A DNA stretch of 64,000 bases from JANQTF01 sp041741415 (GTDB lineage: Bacteria > Bacteroidota > Bacteroidia > J057), in assembly GCA_041741415.1 (NCBI GenBank), contig JBGSKC010000042.1, forward strand, positions 62,001-126,000, read 5' to 3'. Both the position numbers and the translations under genes were made by a program. Below are positions 9,089-18,866 of this stretch, in pieces. Each line of letters opens with the position of its first letter. The first letter of the stretch is position 1. The notes below the pieces were generated by a model. The model saw only the letters and a program-made list of their open reading frames with translations, ran no database searches and had not been told where the DNA came from.

Positions 9089-12000
9089 TTACATCTTCAC
9101 GATCCTTCTGGTAAAGGTGCCTTCTTCCCCGGAAAGGTGAAGCAGATACACGCCCCTGGGCAGGGCAGCAAGGTCGATCTTTTGCTTGCTCTCGCCCGCA
9201 TGGTGGGTCCACTGGTTTGTCAGGATGATCCTTCCATGCAAATCGCTCAGGCTGAGCCGGAGATCCGCCCGCTGATCTCCCTGCACTTCCACCTGGAGCC
9301 AATGCTCGGTGGGGTTGGGATAGGTACTCACCGAAAGGTTCCCCAAACTTCCTTCAATCCCCACATTGTCGATCACAATGCTGGCTGATGCCGTGTCGGT
9401 GCCACAAGCGCCTGATACCACCAGGGTAACCGGGTAAGTTCCGTTGCTGGTGTAGGTGTGGGTTGGCAAGCTGTCGGTGCTGGTGGTTCCGTCGCCGAAG
9501 TCCCACTGATAGCTGCCCGCGTGGAGGCTGCCGTTGTCGAACGCATAGCTCTGGAACCCGCCCTCAATGCCGAAGGTGAAACTGGCCTCAGGCAGCGGGT
9601 TCACCATCACGCTCAGGGTATCACTGCTGCTGCCTGCCGCGTTGCTCACAGTGAGAACGATGGTTTTGAGGCCTGCAGTGGCGAAAACGGCCTGAAAACT
9701 ACCGCCAAAACCCAGGCTGCCAGGCGTGGCGTCCGGGCCGAGGGTCCATTGATAGCTCAGGTTGTTGCCCGTTGAATTATCGCTGAAAGTAATCGTCTCT
9801 CCCACGCAAACATCCAGGACAGAAGCTTGTGCAATGGCCTGTGGTGCCACGCTTACCAGATCCGTGACATTGATGTTGTCGAGATACAGGTTGTTGCCGG
9901 TGCCGGTGAGGTTCACAAAGCCAATAGAAATGGTCTGGCCAATGAACTGCGTCAGGTCAAGGCTGTCGCGCCGCCACTGGGAAGCATTGCCGGGAAAAAA
10001 GGGTGCATTGGTAGTAGGAGCAGTTTGGAGGTCAGTTCTGGCTTTTTGGTAAACCGGGAAAAGGTAACTCTGCCCGCAGTTGTCGGAAATGACTACCCGA
10101 AGTTCGTCGTAGGTGAGGTTATTTCTGAGGGCATAGGCCAGATCGAAGCTCAGCACAGGACTGATGGCTGTTCTCAGATCGATCGGAATGCTAAACAACA
10201 AATCTTCCTGGCCTACCTCTGCATATTGGTAATTGTTCACCCTGGCTGCTCTGGTTTGTTGACCAGCAGGCCCTGTGACATTGAGGAATTCCCAGCCCAG
10301 GCCACCGTCGCCATTTTCGATGCCCCAGCCCGCCGGAGGCAAAGCCAGGCCCTGAAAATCTTCGGTAAATGGCAGCACGGCCCCGTGGTTGGCTGTCACA
10401 TACACGGTTTTGGCCATGGTGTCACTGCCATAGGCATTGGTGGCCACCAGGGTCACGTCATAGCTGCCAACCTGGTTAAAAGCCAGGATGGGCGAGCTGG
10501 ATTGCGCACTGCTGCCTGCCAGGAAGGTGACGTTGGCGGGAGAAAAACTCCAACTATACTGGTCGGGGCTGAACTGGCTCATGTCGCTGAAGCTCACCTC
10601 GTCGCCGGGGCAAACCTGCAGTCTGTTGGCGCTAAAATCTACAACAGGGACCTGCGCAGCATCATACACCGAAATGTTGTCTATGGCAATGTCGCTGGTG
10701 AAATCGGTGCCCGTGATTCCCCGCACACGGAAGGAGAAGAAGCTGCCCTCCAGGTCGCTCAGATCCACAAGCAGTTGCCTCCACTGGTCGCCCTGATCTC
10801 CCGACACCACGGCCACGTTTTCGCGCCATCCGCTTCCATCGAAAATGTCGATGTGCAGGGAGCCCATTCCTCCGCCATACATATGGTACCAGACCGAGAG
10901 CATGGGTTTTTGAACTGTTTGCAAAAACACACACGGACTGCTCAGAATGGCTTCCGAGCTGTTGCAGTTATTGGAAGACTCCAGGTACAGGTACCTGCCT
11001 GCCGCTGTTCCGGGGTTGTGGTCGGTGAGAGGGCCTGTTCCAGAGGAGGGGGTGGTGCCGAAATTCACCCGCCAGTCGATATCATCCACAACGCCATTCG
11101 TTTCATTTACCCACCCATTCCCCAAAGCGCAGGTGGTGCCGCCGCAGTTGGAGCTGGTGGAGCATAGACCAAAGGTTTCGAATGCCTGGGTGAAAGGGGG
11201 GTTAAACAAAGAACTGGCGCTGAGAACGAGGTTGGTATAGAGGGTGTCGTTCTGTGGCTTTACATCCCCGGCAACGGCAACAAAGCCTTTTGCCAGCACG
11301 CTGGCCGACACACCAAAAGGAGAAGCGAAGCCGCCAGGCATCTCAATTTCCATCAAGGCGTTGGGAGCAAGGGTGCTGTTCACCACAAGGGTCTGCACAG
11401 GGTTATTCCCCACCCGATACCCGACTGTGAATCCTGATTGAGGGGTGTTGCCACTGTTGAGCACTTCCAGCCGGAACCGAATGGTATCCACGCAGGCAGG
11501 AAAAACGCCCACGCCAATCGAAGGGATGGCCCGCACCTGGAGGTCGGTGCCGTTGGTGCAGGTAATCACGCCAAAGTCATTGGTAATGGCCAGCGACCGC
11601 CTGCCCGGGACATTGTCTGTTCTGGCGCGCACCGCTACCCAGTTTTCCAGGAAAGGACTGGAAATGGGAACCGTGAAGTGTGTAGCATCAGTGTTGCCGA
11701 TGGAATCCATGAACTGGGTGCCAAGCAAAAAAACATCATAGCTCACCGCGCCGGGAACCTGGTTCCAGGTGAGGGTCATTTCAGTTTGGCAAATGTTGAC
11801 AATTTCGAGGCCCGTAGGCAGCCCAATAATGGCAAATGGATTGGCTGAAATAGCTGCCTGATTCCCCCGGCTCACCCGCACCCTGGCGCTTCCTGTTACC
11901 TCCGCCGGAACGGTCCAGTCCACAAAGCGCCGGGAACCAGCCACATTTGCAGCAATGAGCTTCCAGGAGATGCCATTGTCGGTGGAGTAATGAACCTGAA

Positions 12001-13996
12001 AACCGCCAAAATCGCCGTGTGCATCCCAGTGAATACGAGCCTGCTCACCGGGAGAAAAGCCTTCTCCGCCCATAGGGTGGGTCACTTCGATGGCTTCGGA
12101 GATATATTCGATCACAACAAAATAATTCTGCGGCCCTTGCGGCACTGAGAAACCATTCACCACCAGGTTGTAGGTTCCTGCCGGGGGGGTGTCAATCTGG
12201 ACCTGCTCCACGTTATTGAGGTGGTCAGCACCTTTGGTAGCGGGGAACTGAAGCGTTTGCGAAGGAGCAGGATTCAGAATCCAGGGCAAATGGGCTTGTC
12301 CGTCCGGCCCCACAATCCGGCTGTCGAGGTCGTTCACCAGGGCAATGCTGGCTCCGGGGCTGGCTGCAGGGTCCATCCAGTAGGTCATCACCTTGAGCGC
12401 CACCACGCCGGGCGGCACTTCAATGCTGTGGTTGTTGGTACCTCCCTGGGCTATTGTGCCGGTGAGATATCGCTCTTCTTCGAGCACTTTCACGGCCCTC
12501 AGGGCGTTGATTCTACCCCAGCCATACAAAAAGTCGGGGCCGCGGCTGCTATAATCTTCTGCAGTGTTCATCACAATGGCCTTGATCAGGGCAGAAGGCG
12601 GGTACCCGCCTCCGATCAGCTCGCGGTAGGCCTGATACAACTGAGCCACCACGCCTGCCGTGCTGGGGGAGGCCGCCGAGGTGCCGCCGCCCGGGAGATA
12701 AGCGTTAAAAGGGTCGGTCGACATTTGTTCGTTGCCATTGGCTGCCACGTCGGGCTTGATGCGCCCATCGTGGGCAGGTCCGCGGCTGGAAGAGCCCACC
12801 AGGGTCCCATCCGGCAGGAGGTTGGCCACTGCCATCACGTTTTTTCCCTGCTTGTGCCCACCAGTGATGTTGCCCCACTGGGTTCCGGCACCGTATCCGC
12901 AGTCCTGGTTGTTTGAATTGCCAGCCGAAAACATGTGCATCAGGCTTGGGTAGGTCACTGCCTGCTGGTCAACGCGCTGGGTAATGGTGGTGTAACCATC
13001 GTTGCAGCCGTTGGAGTAGGAGGAGTTTGTGATCATCACCGAGTCGGTCACGTGGAGAGAAACGGTGTTGTCGGTAAAGGAAGGCTGATAGGGGATAATA
13101 TAAAAGAAAGAGCCCCAGGCAGCACCCCGGGTGGTAGGGTCGAGGTTGCCAGCGCCGCCAAACACCCCTGAAACCATGTCGCCGTGGGTACCGCCGCCCG
13201 GGCCGCCCGTGCTGTTTTGATCGGTTCTGCCCTGAAAGTCAATGTGTGGGCCAATGCCGCCATCATCGCGAACCATTACCCGAACACCCTGGCCATTGTA
13301 CTTGCGGCCCATGGGGTGGTCATTGAAAACGGCGCTCGAACGATGGAGCCCCAAAGCCCGCAAATCCTCCGGTTCTCCCGGGTCGGGAAGGCTTTCCACC
13401 CACATCACAAAAGGCAATGCAGCTAAGGCCTGCAGGAGGCCGGGTTGAATCAATACCAGGATTTCCTGGGTATTTCTCGACACTTCCAGCACTTCGGCTC
13501 CTGTTTTGGCAATGTCCTGCTGGAGAGACATTGGGTCCAAAAACTCAGGAACCTGCACAAGCACCTGCAACCGGTCGCCAGCCCAGGCATGGTCGGGATA
13601 GCGGCCTTCGAGCAGTTTGTCGTGCAATTTTGCCTCAACAGGAACAGCCTGAATGCTCCGGATGGAGAAAGGTGCCAGCAGGTTTCTGTTCAGGTCAATA
13701 GGCAGGGCTGCCAGCCAGGTTTGATAGGGATAGTAGGCGAGCATATCCACGCCAAGGGCGGCGAGCTTGCTTTTTTCTTCCTCAGAAGGAAGGGAGGAAA
13801 ACTGAATCAGCCGAAAATACTTGCCCTGAACCCACTCGCCGGGGACTGGTGCCACAGATAAAATGCCCGGGAAGTTTTCAGCCGGGCTCAGGTTTCCGTT
13901 TCGAAGGTGAATGACGTGCAAGTCTGTTTGCCCAAACAGGCCGGGAGAAAACAAGCCAGTGAGCAACAGCAAACACCAAGTAGAGAGTAATTTCAT
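9089..13996 (-). CDS. Subtilisin-like (S8) protease with adhesion-type domains and a T9SS sorting tail
   Basis: Large exported protease of 1635 residues. ATG at 13996 gives the signal peptide MKLLSTWCLLLLTGLFSPG. After an N-terminal pro-region, the S8 triad is visible as Asp near residue 244 (MVRDDGG), His near 269 (GTHGDMVSG) and Ser near 439 (GGGTSAASPS). It is followed by a beta-sandwich region, an FN3-like segment, a MAM-like segment (DIDWRVNFG ... IAIDNISVYD), further jelly-roll modules and PKD repeats (YQWDFGDGTTSTDSLPTHTY). The last 80 residues form a Por-type sorting domain with STYPNPTEHWLQVEV and GVYLLHL. It is thus likely exported across the outer membrane by the type IX system and anchored or released. 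The substrate is unknown. Confidence 0.93.
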   Translation of the reverse strand: MKLLSTWCLLLLTGLFSPGLFGQTDLHVIHLRNGNLSPAENFPGILSVAPVPGEWVQGKYFRLIQFSSLPSEEEKSKLAALGVDMLAYYPYQTWLAALPIDLNRNLLAPFSIRSIQAVPVEAKLHDKLLEGRYPDHAWAGDRLQVLVQVPEFLDPMSLQQDIAKTGAEVLEVSRNTQEILVLIQPGLLQALAALPFVMWVESLPDPGEPEDLRALGLHRSSAVFNDHPMGRKYNGQGVRVMVRDDGGIGPHIDFQGRTDQNSTGGPGGGTHGDMVSGVFGGAGNLDPTTRGAAWGSFFYIIPYQPSFTDNTVSLHVTDSVMITNSSYSNGCNDGYTTITQRVDQQAVTYPSLMHMFSAGNSNNQDCGYGAGTQWGNITGGHKQGKNVMAVANLLPDGTLVGSSSRGPAHDGRIKPDVAANGNEQMSTDPFNAYLPGGGTSAASPSTAGVVAQLYQAYRELIGGGYPPSALIKAIVMNTAEDYSSRGPDFLYGWGRINALRAVKVLEEERYLTGTIAQGGTNNHSIEVPPGVVALKVMTYWMDPAASPGASIALVNDLDSRIVGPDGQAHLPWILNPAPSQTLQFPATKGADHLNNVEQVQIDTPPAGTYNLVVNGFSVPQGPQNYFVVIEYISEAIEVTHPMGGEGFSPGEQARIHWDAHGDFGGFQVHYSTDNGISWKLIAANVAGSRRFVDWTVPAEVTGSARVRVSRGNQAAISANPFAIIGLPTGLEIVNICQTEMTLTWNQVPGAVSYDVFLLGTQFMDSIGNTDATHFTVPISSPFLENWVAVRARTDNVPGRRSLAITNDFGVITCTNGTDLQVRAIPSIGVGVFPACVDTIRFRLEVLNSGNTPQSGFTVGYRVGNNPVQTLVVNSTLAPNALMEIEMPGGFASPFGVSASVLAKGFVAVAGDVKPQNDTLYTNLVLSASSLFNPPFTQAFETFGLCSTSSNCGGTTCALGNGWVNETNGVVDDIDWRVNFGTTPSSGTGPLTDHNPGTAAGRYLYLESSNNCNSSEAILSSPCVFLQTVQKPMLSVWYHMYGGGMGSLHIDIFDGSGWRENVAVVSGDQGDQWRQLLVDLSDLEGSFFSFRVRGITGTDFTSDIAIDNISVYDAAQVPVVDFSANRLQVCPGDEVSFSDMSQFSPDQYSWSFSPANVTFLAGSSAQSSSPILAFNQVGSYDVTLVATNAYGSDTMAKTVYVTANHGAVLPFTEDFQGLALPPAGWGIENGDGGLGWEFLNVTGPAGQQTRAARVNNYQYAEVGQEDLLFSIPIDLRTAISPVLSFDLAYALRNNLTYDELRVVISDNCGQSYLFPVYQKARTDLQTAPTTNAPFFPGNASQWRRDSLDLTQFIGQTISIGFVNLTGTGNNLYLDNINVTDLVSVAPQAIAQASVLDVCVGETITFSDNSTGNNLSYQWTLGPDATPGSLGFGGSFQAVFATAGLKTIVLTVSNAAGSSSDTLSVMVNPLPEASFTFGIEGGFQSYAFDNGSLHAGSYQWDFGDGTTSTDSLPTHTYTSNGTYPVTLVVSGACGTDTASASIVIDNVGIEGSLGNLSVSTYPNPTEHWLQVEVQGDQRADLRLSLSDLHGRIILTNQWTHHAGESKQKIDLAALPRGVYLLHLSGEEGTFTRRIVKM

Positions 13997-14024
13997 CTTT
14001 TCCGGGTTCTTGGGTGGGAAAATG

Positions 14025-14032
14025 GAAAGGTA
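14025..14032 (-). promoter_or_regulatory. Possible -7 element for the S8 protease gene
   Basis: The minus strand reads TACCTTTC, one base off TAnnTTTG, 28 bases before the ATG. No well-spaced TTG was found upstream, so this is weak. Confidence 0.3.
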
Positions 14033-14047
14033 GGAAAATCGCAAGGC

Positions 14048-14077
14048 GAAAAAAAAAGGAGAGCCGAAGCTCTCCTT
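14048..14077 (-). terminator. Terminator downstream of the patatin gene
   Basis: On the minus strand AAGGAGAGC-TTCG-GCTCTCCTT is followed by a run of T. The stem is perfect and closed by a stable UUCG tetraloop, about 40 bases past the stop. Confidence 0.88.
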
Positions 14078-14117
14078 GTAAAATGTCTGTTCTGCTCAAA
14101 TTCCCCCTTGGGCATGG

Positions 14118-14948
14118 TTATTTGCGCAACCCGCTCCACCAGTCGCGGAACTGGGTGCCGAGGTTTTTGGTTTCGCTGGGGGTGGCCAGCACCTCCCTGA
14201 TTGTTGTCTCCATGGCCATCGTGCTCTTGTATCCTTCCTCATAAATCTCCTGGGCTTTCCCCAGGTCAAATAACCCAAAATGGTCGGCCTTCGGCTCAAT
14301 ACGGATGTCGCATTGTTGCAAGCGGGGCATCACATTTGACCACAAAGCCAGCTCCAGCACCCGCGACCCGATCTCCAGCAAGTTGCCCAGCTTTTCCTCC
14401 TCATCCACCGGGGTCACATTCACCCCAATCACCCGGGTGCACTTGTCGATGAGAGGCTCCACTGGCAAATTGTTCATCAAGCCGCCATCTGCATACATCG
14501 CTTCGCCAATTTTTACCCCTTTAAACAAAATGGGGATTGATGACGATGCCACAGCCACATCAAACAGGGGCCCCGCCGATTTGATCTCGTTTTTGCCTGT
14601 GCTCAGGTTGGTGACCGAGATGAACATCGGCTTTTTGAGGGCGGAGAAATCGTCTGTTCCGATGATCTTTTCCATCACCTCGCGGAGGTAGCCATTGTCG
14701 GTGAGCCCAACCGTGGGCATGGAAATGCGAAATAACTTCCGGAGCGACGAATCTTTGAATACGGCCAGAATCTCTTTCGGCGACATGCCAAAGGCATACA
14801 ACGTGCCAACCAGGGCACCGGCACTTGCACCAGAGATGACCTCCGGGTGGATGTCCATTTCCTCCAACGCCTGCAGCACGCCGATATGGGCAATGCCGCG
14901 GGTTCCGCCTCCGGAAAGGGCAATGCCAATGTGATGTTCAGCACTCAT
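14118..14948 (-). CDS. Patatin-like phospholipase
   Basis: Predicted cytoplasmic acyl hydrolase of 276 residues. The glycine-rich oxyanion loop (SGGGTRGIAHIG), the nucleophile elbow GASAG with S42, and the DGG motif with D154 (YADGGLMNN) form a complete Ser-Asp dyad of the bacterial RssA/YchK type. The protein has no signal peptide or barrel domain, so an intracellular lipid or acyl-CoA substrate is more likely than secretion. The gene follows htrA by 24 bases on the same strand and is probably co-transcribed. Confidence 0.9.
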   Translation of the reverse strand: MSAEHHIGIALSGGGTRGIAHIGVLQALEEMDIHPEVISGASAGALVGTLYAFGMSPKEILAVFKDSSLRKLFRISMPTVGLTDNGYLREVMEKIIGTDDFSALKKPMFISVTNLSTGKNEIKSAGPLFDVAVASSSIPILFKGVKIGEAMYADGGLMNNLPVEPLIDKCTRVIGVNVTPVDEEEKLGNLLEIGSRVLELALWSNVMPRLQQCDIRIEPKADHFGLFDLGKAQEIYEEGYKSTMAMETTIREVLATPSETKNLGTQFRDWWSGLRK

Positions 14949-14972
14949 GAGAAAAGATTAACGATGAAAGGG

Positions 14973-16451
14973 CTATTCACCAAGCGGAATGGCGTATTCG
15001 TACATTCGGTTGATGCGGGGGTAAAAGCCCAGCAGCTTGGCTTCGCCTACGGTGGAGGACAACGCCCGCGTGAGCTCGTCGGCACTGCTCACCTGCTGGC
15101 CATTGACCTGAAGGACGATGAAATTCTCCCGCATGTCACTGTTCTGGCGCACTTTTCCTGCATAAAGTTTTTCTACCAGCACGCCCTGTTGAATGCCCAG
15201 GGTGCCTAGTTCTTCTTCGGTCAGGTCGCGGAGGTCCATACCAAGCACCGTGAGAAATTCGTCGCGGGTACTGTTGTTCAGCTCCGTGGAGCCCTGGCTG
15301 TCGGTAAGGGTAACGGAATAGGTTTTGAAGGCGTTATTGCGGGCAATTTTGACAGAAATAACATCGCCCGGGCTGTGGCGACCCACCATTTCGAGCAGCT
15401 TGGCGTCAGATTTCACCGGCAGGCCGTCCACTTCCACAATCACATCTCCTTCTCTGATCCCGGCTTTGTAGGCCCCGCCGAGTTCCGACAATTTTTTCAC
15501 CAGCACCCCTTCATTCAAGGTAATGCCCAGGTCTCCGGCGATGCTGCTGTTGAGGTTTTCCCCGGAAACCACCCCCAGGAAAGCGCGCTGCACCCTGTCA
15601 TAGGCCTTAAGGTCGTTCACCACCTTCCTCACAATGTTGGCGGGCACAGCAAAGGCATAGCCTGCGTAGGTCCCGGTGGGAGAGGCAATGGCAGTGTTCA
15701 CGCCGATAAGATTACCCTTGAGGTCCACAAGAGCGCCGCCGGAGTTACCCGGGTTCACGGCGGCATCGGTCTGGATAAACGACTCAATGGCCATCTTGTC
15801 TTCGATGATCTGCAGATCGCGGCCAATGGCGCTCACAATGCCCGCTGTGGCCGTGGAGGAGAGGCTGAAGGGGTTGCCAACTGCCAGCACCCATTCGCCG
15901 ACCATCACTTCATCAGAATTGGCAAAGGGCAAAATGGGCAGGTTGCCAGCCTCAATTTTGATCAGGCCCAGGTCGGTGGAGGGGTCGGTACCGATCACAA
16001 TGGCCGTGTAGCTCCTGTTGTCAAACAAGGTAACGGTGAGCTGATCGGCGTCCTTGATCACGTGGTTGTTCGTTACGATGTAGCCCTCTGTGCCGATGAT
16101 CACACCGGAACCGCTGGAGACTTGCTGGCGGTTGTTGTACTGGCGCGGGGCCCTGCCGAAGAATTCGTAGAAGGGGTCGTAAATGGTTTGGGTAACGGTG
16201 CGAATGGACTTGATGTGAACCACGGCAGGCATGGCCACAGAAGCAGCTTCGCGAAAGTCGAAGGGCGCCGTACTAGCCCCTTCATCAGCAAAATTCACGA
16301 GGCGGTTGGTGGTGGGTTCGGCAAACAAGCCCGGCACGGAGGCTGTGGGCGAGGCGGCAGGTGAATTTCCCAGCCCGGAAAAATGGTAGGCGGAGAGGAG
16401 CGAAAGGCTCACAAAGGTGGAAGCGAGAACAGATTGCCAGACAGGTTTCAT
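14973..16451 (-). CDS. HtrA/Do-like periplasmic serine protease
   Basis: Envelope quality-control protease/chaperone of 492 residues. ATG at 16451 starts an N-terminal membrane anchor or signal (PVWQSVLASTFVSLSLLSAY). The trypsin-like triad is His near residue 127 (VTNNHVIKDAD), Asp near 160 (DPSTDLGLIKIE) and Ser near 236 (NPGNSGGALVDL). One clear PDZ domain follows (GVLVKKLSELGGAYKAGIREG) with a second, more diverged one at the C-terminus. The family is usually induced by envelope stress. The gene lies between NUDIX and patatin genes and is likely the head of a two-gene unit with patatin. Confidence 0.93.
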   Translation of the reverse strand: MKPVWQSVLASTFVSLSLLSAYHFSGLGNSPAASPTASVPGLFAEPTTNRLVNFADEGASTAPFDFREAASVAMPAVVHIKSIRTVTQTIYDPFYEFFGRAPRQYNNRQQVSSGSGVIIGTEGYIVTNNHVIKDADQLTVTLFDNRSYTAIVIGTDPSTDLGLIKIEAGNLPILPFANSDEVMVGEWVLAVGNPFSLSSTATAGIVSAIGRDLQIIEDKMAIESFIQTDAAVNPGNSGGALVDLKGNLIGVNTAIASPTGTYAGYAFAVPANIVRKVVNDLKAYDRVQRAFLGVVSGENLNSSIAGDLGITLNEGVLVKKLSELGGAYKAGIREGDVIVEVDGLPVKSDAKLLEMVGRHSPGDVISVKIARNNAFKTYSVTLTDSQGSTELNNSTRDEFLTVLGMDLRDLTEEELGTLGIQQGVLVEKLYAGKVRQNSDMRENFIVLQVNGQQVSSADELTRALSSTVGEAKLLGFYPRINRMYEYAIPLGE

Positions 16452-16503
16452 GGAAAATTCAGATTGTGTAGGTCCGAGGGTGAATACTTCTGCCAGACAG
16501 GTA

Positions 16504-16532
16504 CGAAGGTAATCCCCATGGAGATACAGCAA
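16504..16532 (-). promoter_or_regulatory. Possible promoter for htrA
   Basis: On the minus strand TTG (16530-16532), an 18-base spacer and TACCTTCG (16504-16511) approximate TTG / TAnnTTTG, about 52 bases upstream of the htrA ATG. The -7 box has one mismatch. Confidence 0.4.
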
Positions 16533-16584
16533 GCTGGACTGGCGTGCTGATGATCGTAGTAAATGAGTGGAGGGGCGGTCTTAA

Positions 16585-17064
16585 TCAGGAAAGTTCACTC
16601 TGCCAGGGAAAGCGGAACTTGTGCTTGAGGCGGTTGGGCTTGTCGAAGTCCTCCCGGTAAATTCCGCCATCTCCATCAGGATGGAGGGTGAGGAAGACGG
16701 TAGGAGAGATGTCTTTGGGGAGTTCATGCCGCCCAAACCATCCAATTCCTTTGCATTTGGCGGGTTCGCGGTTCACGGGTTCGCCCTGCCATTCATTCAC
16801 TTTGAAAATGAAATGAATTTTGCGGGTAGCGCCCTTTTCGCGGTAAATGAGCCGCACCATGTGCAGGGAAGCCGGGTTGATTTTCAGGCCCAGTTCCTCG
16901 TAGGTTTCCCGAACGAGGGCCTCCACCGGAGTTTCATCTTTTTCGACGTGCCCTCCAGGAAGGCCAAAGCCCCCGCCTTTGAAGCGCGGGCGCTCCATGA
17001 GAAGGTATTTCCCATCCAGATAGATCAGGCCGCGGACCACCAAATCGGTTCGGGTTATCGCCAT
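16585..17064 (-). CDS. NUDIX hydrolase
   Basis: A 159-residue single NUDIX domain. The box is intact: GGHVEKDETPVEALVRETYE followed by ELGL, matching G-x5-E-x7-R-E-U-x-E-E-x-G-U. It begins VRGLIYLDGKYLLMERPRF, as in ADP-ribose or nucleotide-sugar pyrophosphatases, but the substrate cannot be read from sequence. It lies 37 bases downstream of the decarboxylase gene on the same strand, suggesting co-transcription. Confidence 0.92.
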   Translation of the reverse strand: MAITRTDLVVRGLIYLDGKYLLMERPRFKGGGFGLPGGHVEKDETPVEALVRETYEELGLKINPASLHMVRLIYREKGATRKIHFIFKVNEWQGEPVNREPAKCKGIGWFGRHELPKDISPTVFLTLHPDGDGGIYREDFDKPNRLKHKFRFPWQSELS

Positions 17065-17101
17065 GCTTGCAAAGGGTTGTCGGGTAATGGCCGAAAAAAC
17101 C

Positions 17102-18499
17102 TCAGATGCCGGGGTCGGTGTAGCCCAGGATTTTCAGGACCTGCTTGCTGTTCTGCTCCTCGTGCAGCACGTGGGTTCGCCGGGTCCCGTCGGGGTTGGT
17201 GCTGATGAGCACGTGCTTGGGGTCTGGCATCAGGCAGTGATGCAGCCCGCCCACGCCACTGAGCACTTCCTGGTAGGCACCAGTATGGAAGAATCCCATG
17301 TACTGAACCTTGCGGGTTTTGGGCATGTAAATGGCGTCGAGGTTGGCCTCCTGGTTGTAGTAATCATCGGAATCGCAGGTGATGCCACCGATGAAGACCT
17401 TCTCATAGCCATTTTCCCAGTTGTTGATGGGCATGAGCATGAACTTGCGGTTGAGTGCCCACACGTCGGGGAGCATCGAAATGATGCTGCCGTCGATCAT
17501 GAGCCACTTCTCGCGGTCGTTCTGCTGCTTTCTGCCCAGCACCCGAAACAGCGTTCCGGAGCTTTCGGCCACGGTGTAGCTGCCAAACTCGGTGAGGAGG
17601 TCGGGCACGGGCACTTCGTGGTCGGTGCAGATTTCCTTGATCGTTTTGACGATTTCGTCAATAACGTAGGCGTAGTCGAAGTCAAACTCCAGCGAGTTGC
17701 GGAAGGGCATTCCACCGCCGATGTCGAGCTTGGTGAGGTTGGGGTTGATTTTGCGGAACCGACAGTAGAGGTTGACGAATTTCCGCAATTCACTCCAGAA
17801 GAAGGGCGAATCAGTGATGCCCGTGTGAACGAAGAAGTGGAGCACCTCAACGGTGAAGTAGGGGTGATCGGCGAGGCGGGCGTTGTAGAAATCGATGATT
17901 TCATCTTCCCGGATGCCAAGGCGGCTGGTGTAGAAGTTGAAATCCGGTGGTTCTTCCGTTGCGAGGCGAATGCCGAGCTTGCAGGGTTGTTCGATCTCGC
18001 TTTGGTAGAAGTTGAGCTCTTCTTTGTTGTCGAGGATCGGGGTGATGTTGGTAAACCCGTCGTGGATCATGTCCACGATACCCTGCTTGTATTCAAGGTC
18101 TTTGAACCCGTTGCAGATCACCAGAATATCCTTGTCGAGATACCCGCCCCGATACAGGGCCTCCACCATGGGGAGGTCGAATGCTGAGCTGGTTTCGAGC
18201 TGCACCTTGTTTTTGAGCACCTCCACGAGGATGTGCTTGAAGTGGGAGCTTTTGGTGCAGTAGCAGTAGGTGTATTCTGCGTTATAGTCGTGTTTTCGAA
18301 AGGCGCGATGGAAATAATCCCGGGCGTCCTGGATTTTTTGGGAAATGATGGGCAGATAAGTGAATCGAAGCGGCGTCTTATAGGTTTCGATCAGCTCCAT
18401 CAAGTTGAGGCCATGAAAATAGAGCTCATCGTCCATGACCTGAAATCCAGGGGGAGGAAATTCGAAGCTCTGGCGGAGGAAGTCGTGGTACGTTTGCAT
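17102..18499 (-). CDS. speA: PLP-dependent decarboxylase, probable arginine decarboxylase
   Basis: Fold-III (alanine-racemase-like barrel) decarboxylase of 465 residues. The PLP-lysine is likely K in YCYCTKSSHF. HTGITDSPFFW, LDIGGGMPF and TEFGSYTVAESSG follow as in the biosynthetic arginine/diaminopimelate group, and GGITCDSDDYY provides the cysteine-aspartate pair of the second subunit's active site. Length and N-terminus resemble the short Bacteroidota arginine decarboxylases that feed polyamine synthesis as agmatine. Diaminopimelate or another basic amino acid remains possible. ATG 18499 is preferred to 18520. No other polyamine genes are adjacent. Confidence 0.8.
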   Translation of the reverse strand: MQTYHDFLRQSFEFPPPGFQVMDDELYFHGLNLMELIETYKTPLRFTYLPIISQKIQDARDYFHRAFRKHDYNAEYTYCYCTKSSHFKHILVEVLKNKVQLETSSAFDLPMVEALYRGGYLDKDILVICNGFKDLEYKQGIVDMIHDGFTNITPILDNKEELNFYQSEIEQPCKLGIRLATEEPPDFNFYTSRLGIREDEIIDFYNARLADHPYFTVEVLHFFVHTGITDSPFFWSELRKFVNLYCRFRKINPNLTKLDIGGGMPFRNSLEFDFDYAYVIDEIVKTIKEICTDHEVPVPDLLTEFGSYTVAESSGTLFRVLGRKQQNDREKWLMIDGSIISMLPDVWALNRKFMLMPINNWENGYEKVFIGGITCDSDDYYNQEANLDAIYMPKTRKVQYMGFFHTGAYQEVLSGVGGLHHCLMPDPKHVLISTNPDGTRRTHVLHEEQNSKQVLKILGYTDPGI

Positions 18500-18866
18500 G
18501 TTGCCAGCTTGCCTAAGCAAAAGGAGGGTTGAAAGTGGGGAAAAATGGAAACGTGCATCTCGCCTTCACTGGCGATCGGGATGACACTCAACGAGCGGGA
18601 ACTCTTGCTACCGATTTCGGATGCAATAGTACATCTTTCTGAGATTGAACCGACTGGAAGTATGCACTTTTTCTGTGCTTATCCCAAAGAAAGCCAATCA
18701 ACGCAGTTTTTACAGAATCTGTTGGGAAAAGCAGGAAAAAATGTATTTTCTGCTTCGTGTTGCGCGTGCAGAGCGCTGTTTTCTGTTTGCAACCAGTTTT
18801 CTCTGGCACCTTCCCGCCCGTTCCCCTTTTTTTCGCTACTTCTACTCCATTTTTCTTTCTTTCCCT
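18500..18866. other. Divergent intergenic region, 367 bases
   Basis: Lies between the divergent decarboxylase and HMG-CoA reductase genes and must contain both promoters. No confident promoter box, hairpin or small gene was seen. The in-frame extension of HMGR through this stretch is basic, cysteine-rich and not protein-like. Confidence 0.5.

Noticed and set aside
9827..11167. 446-codon plus-strand open frame opposite the S8 protease
   Set aside because: Antisense to PKD and MAM-like modules; no recognisable domain.
15375..16364. 329-codon plus-strand open frame opposite htrA
   Set aside because: Antisense shadow; translation dominated by H, G and V with no motif.
18645..18866. Upstream extension of HMG-CoA reductase
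   Set aside because: The added 74 residues are basic and cysteine-rich, unlike any HMGR, and would occupy the divergent promoter region.
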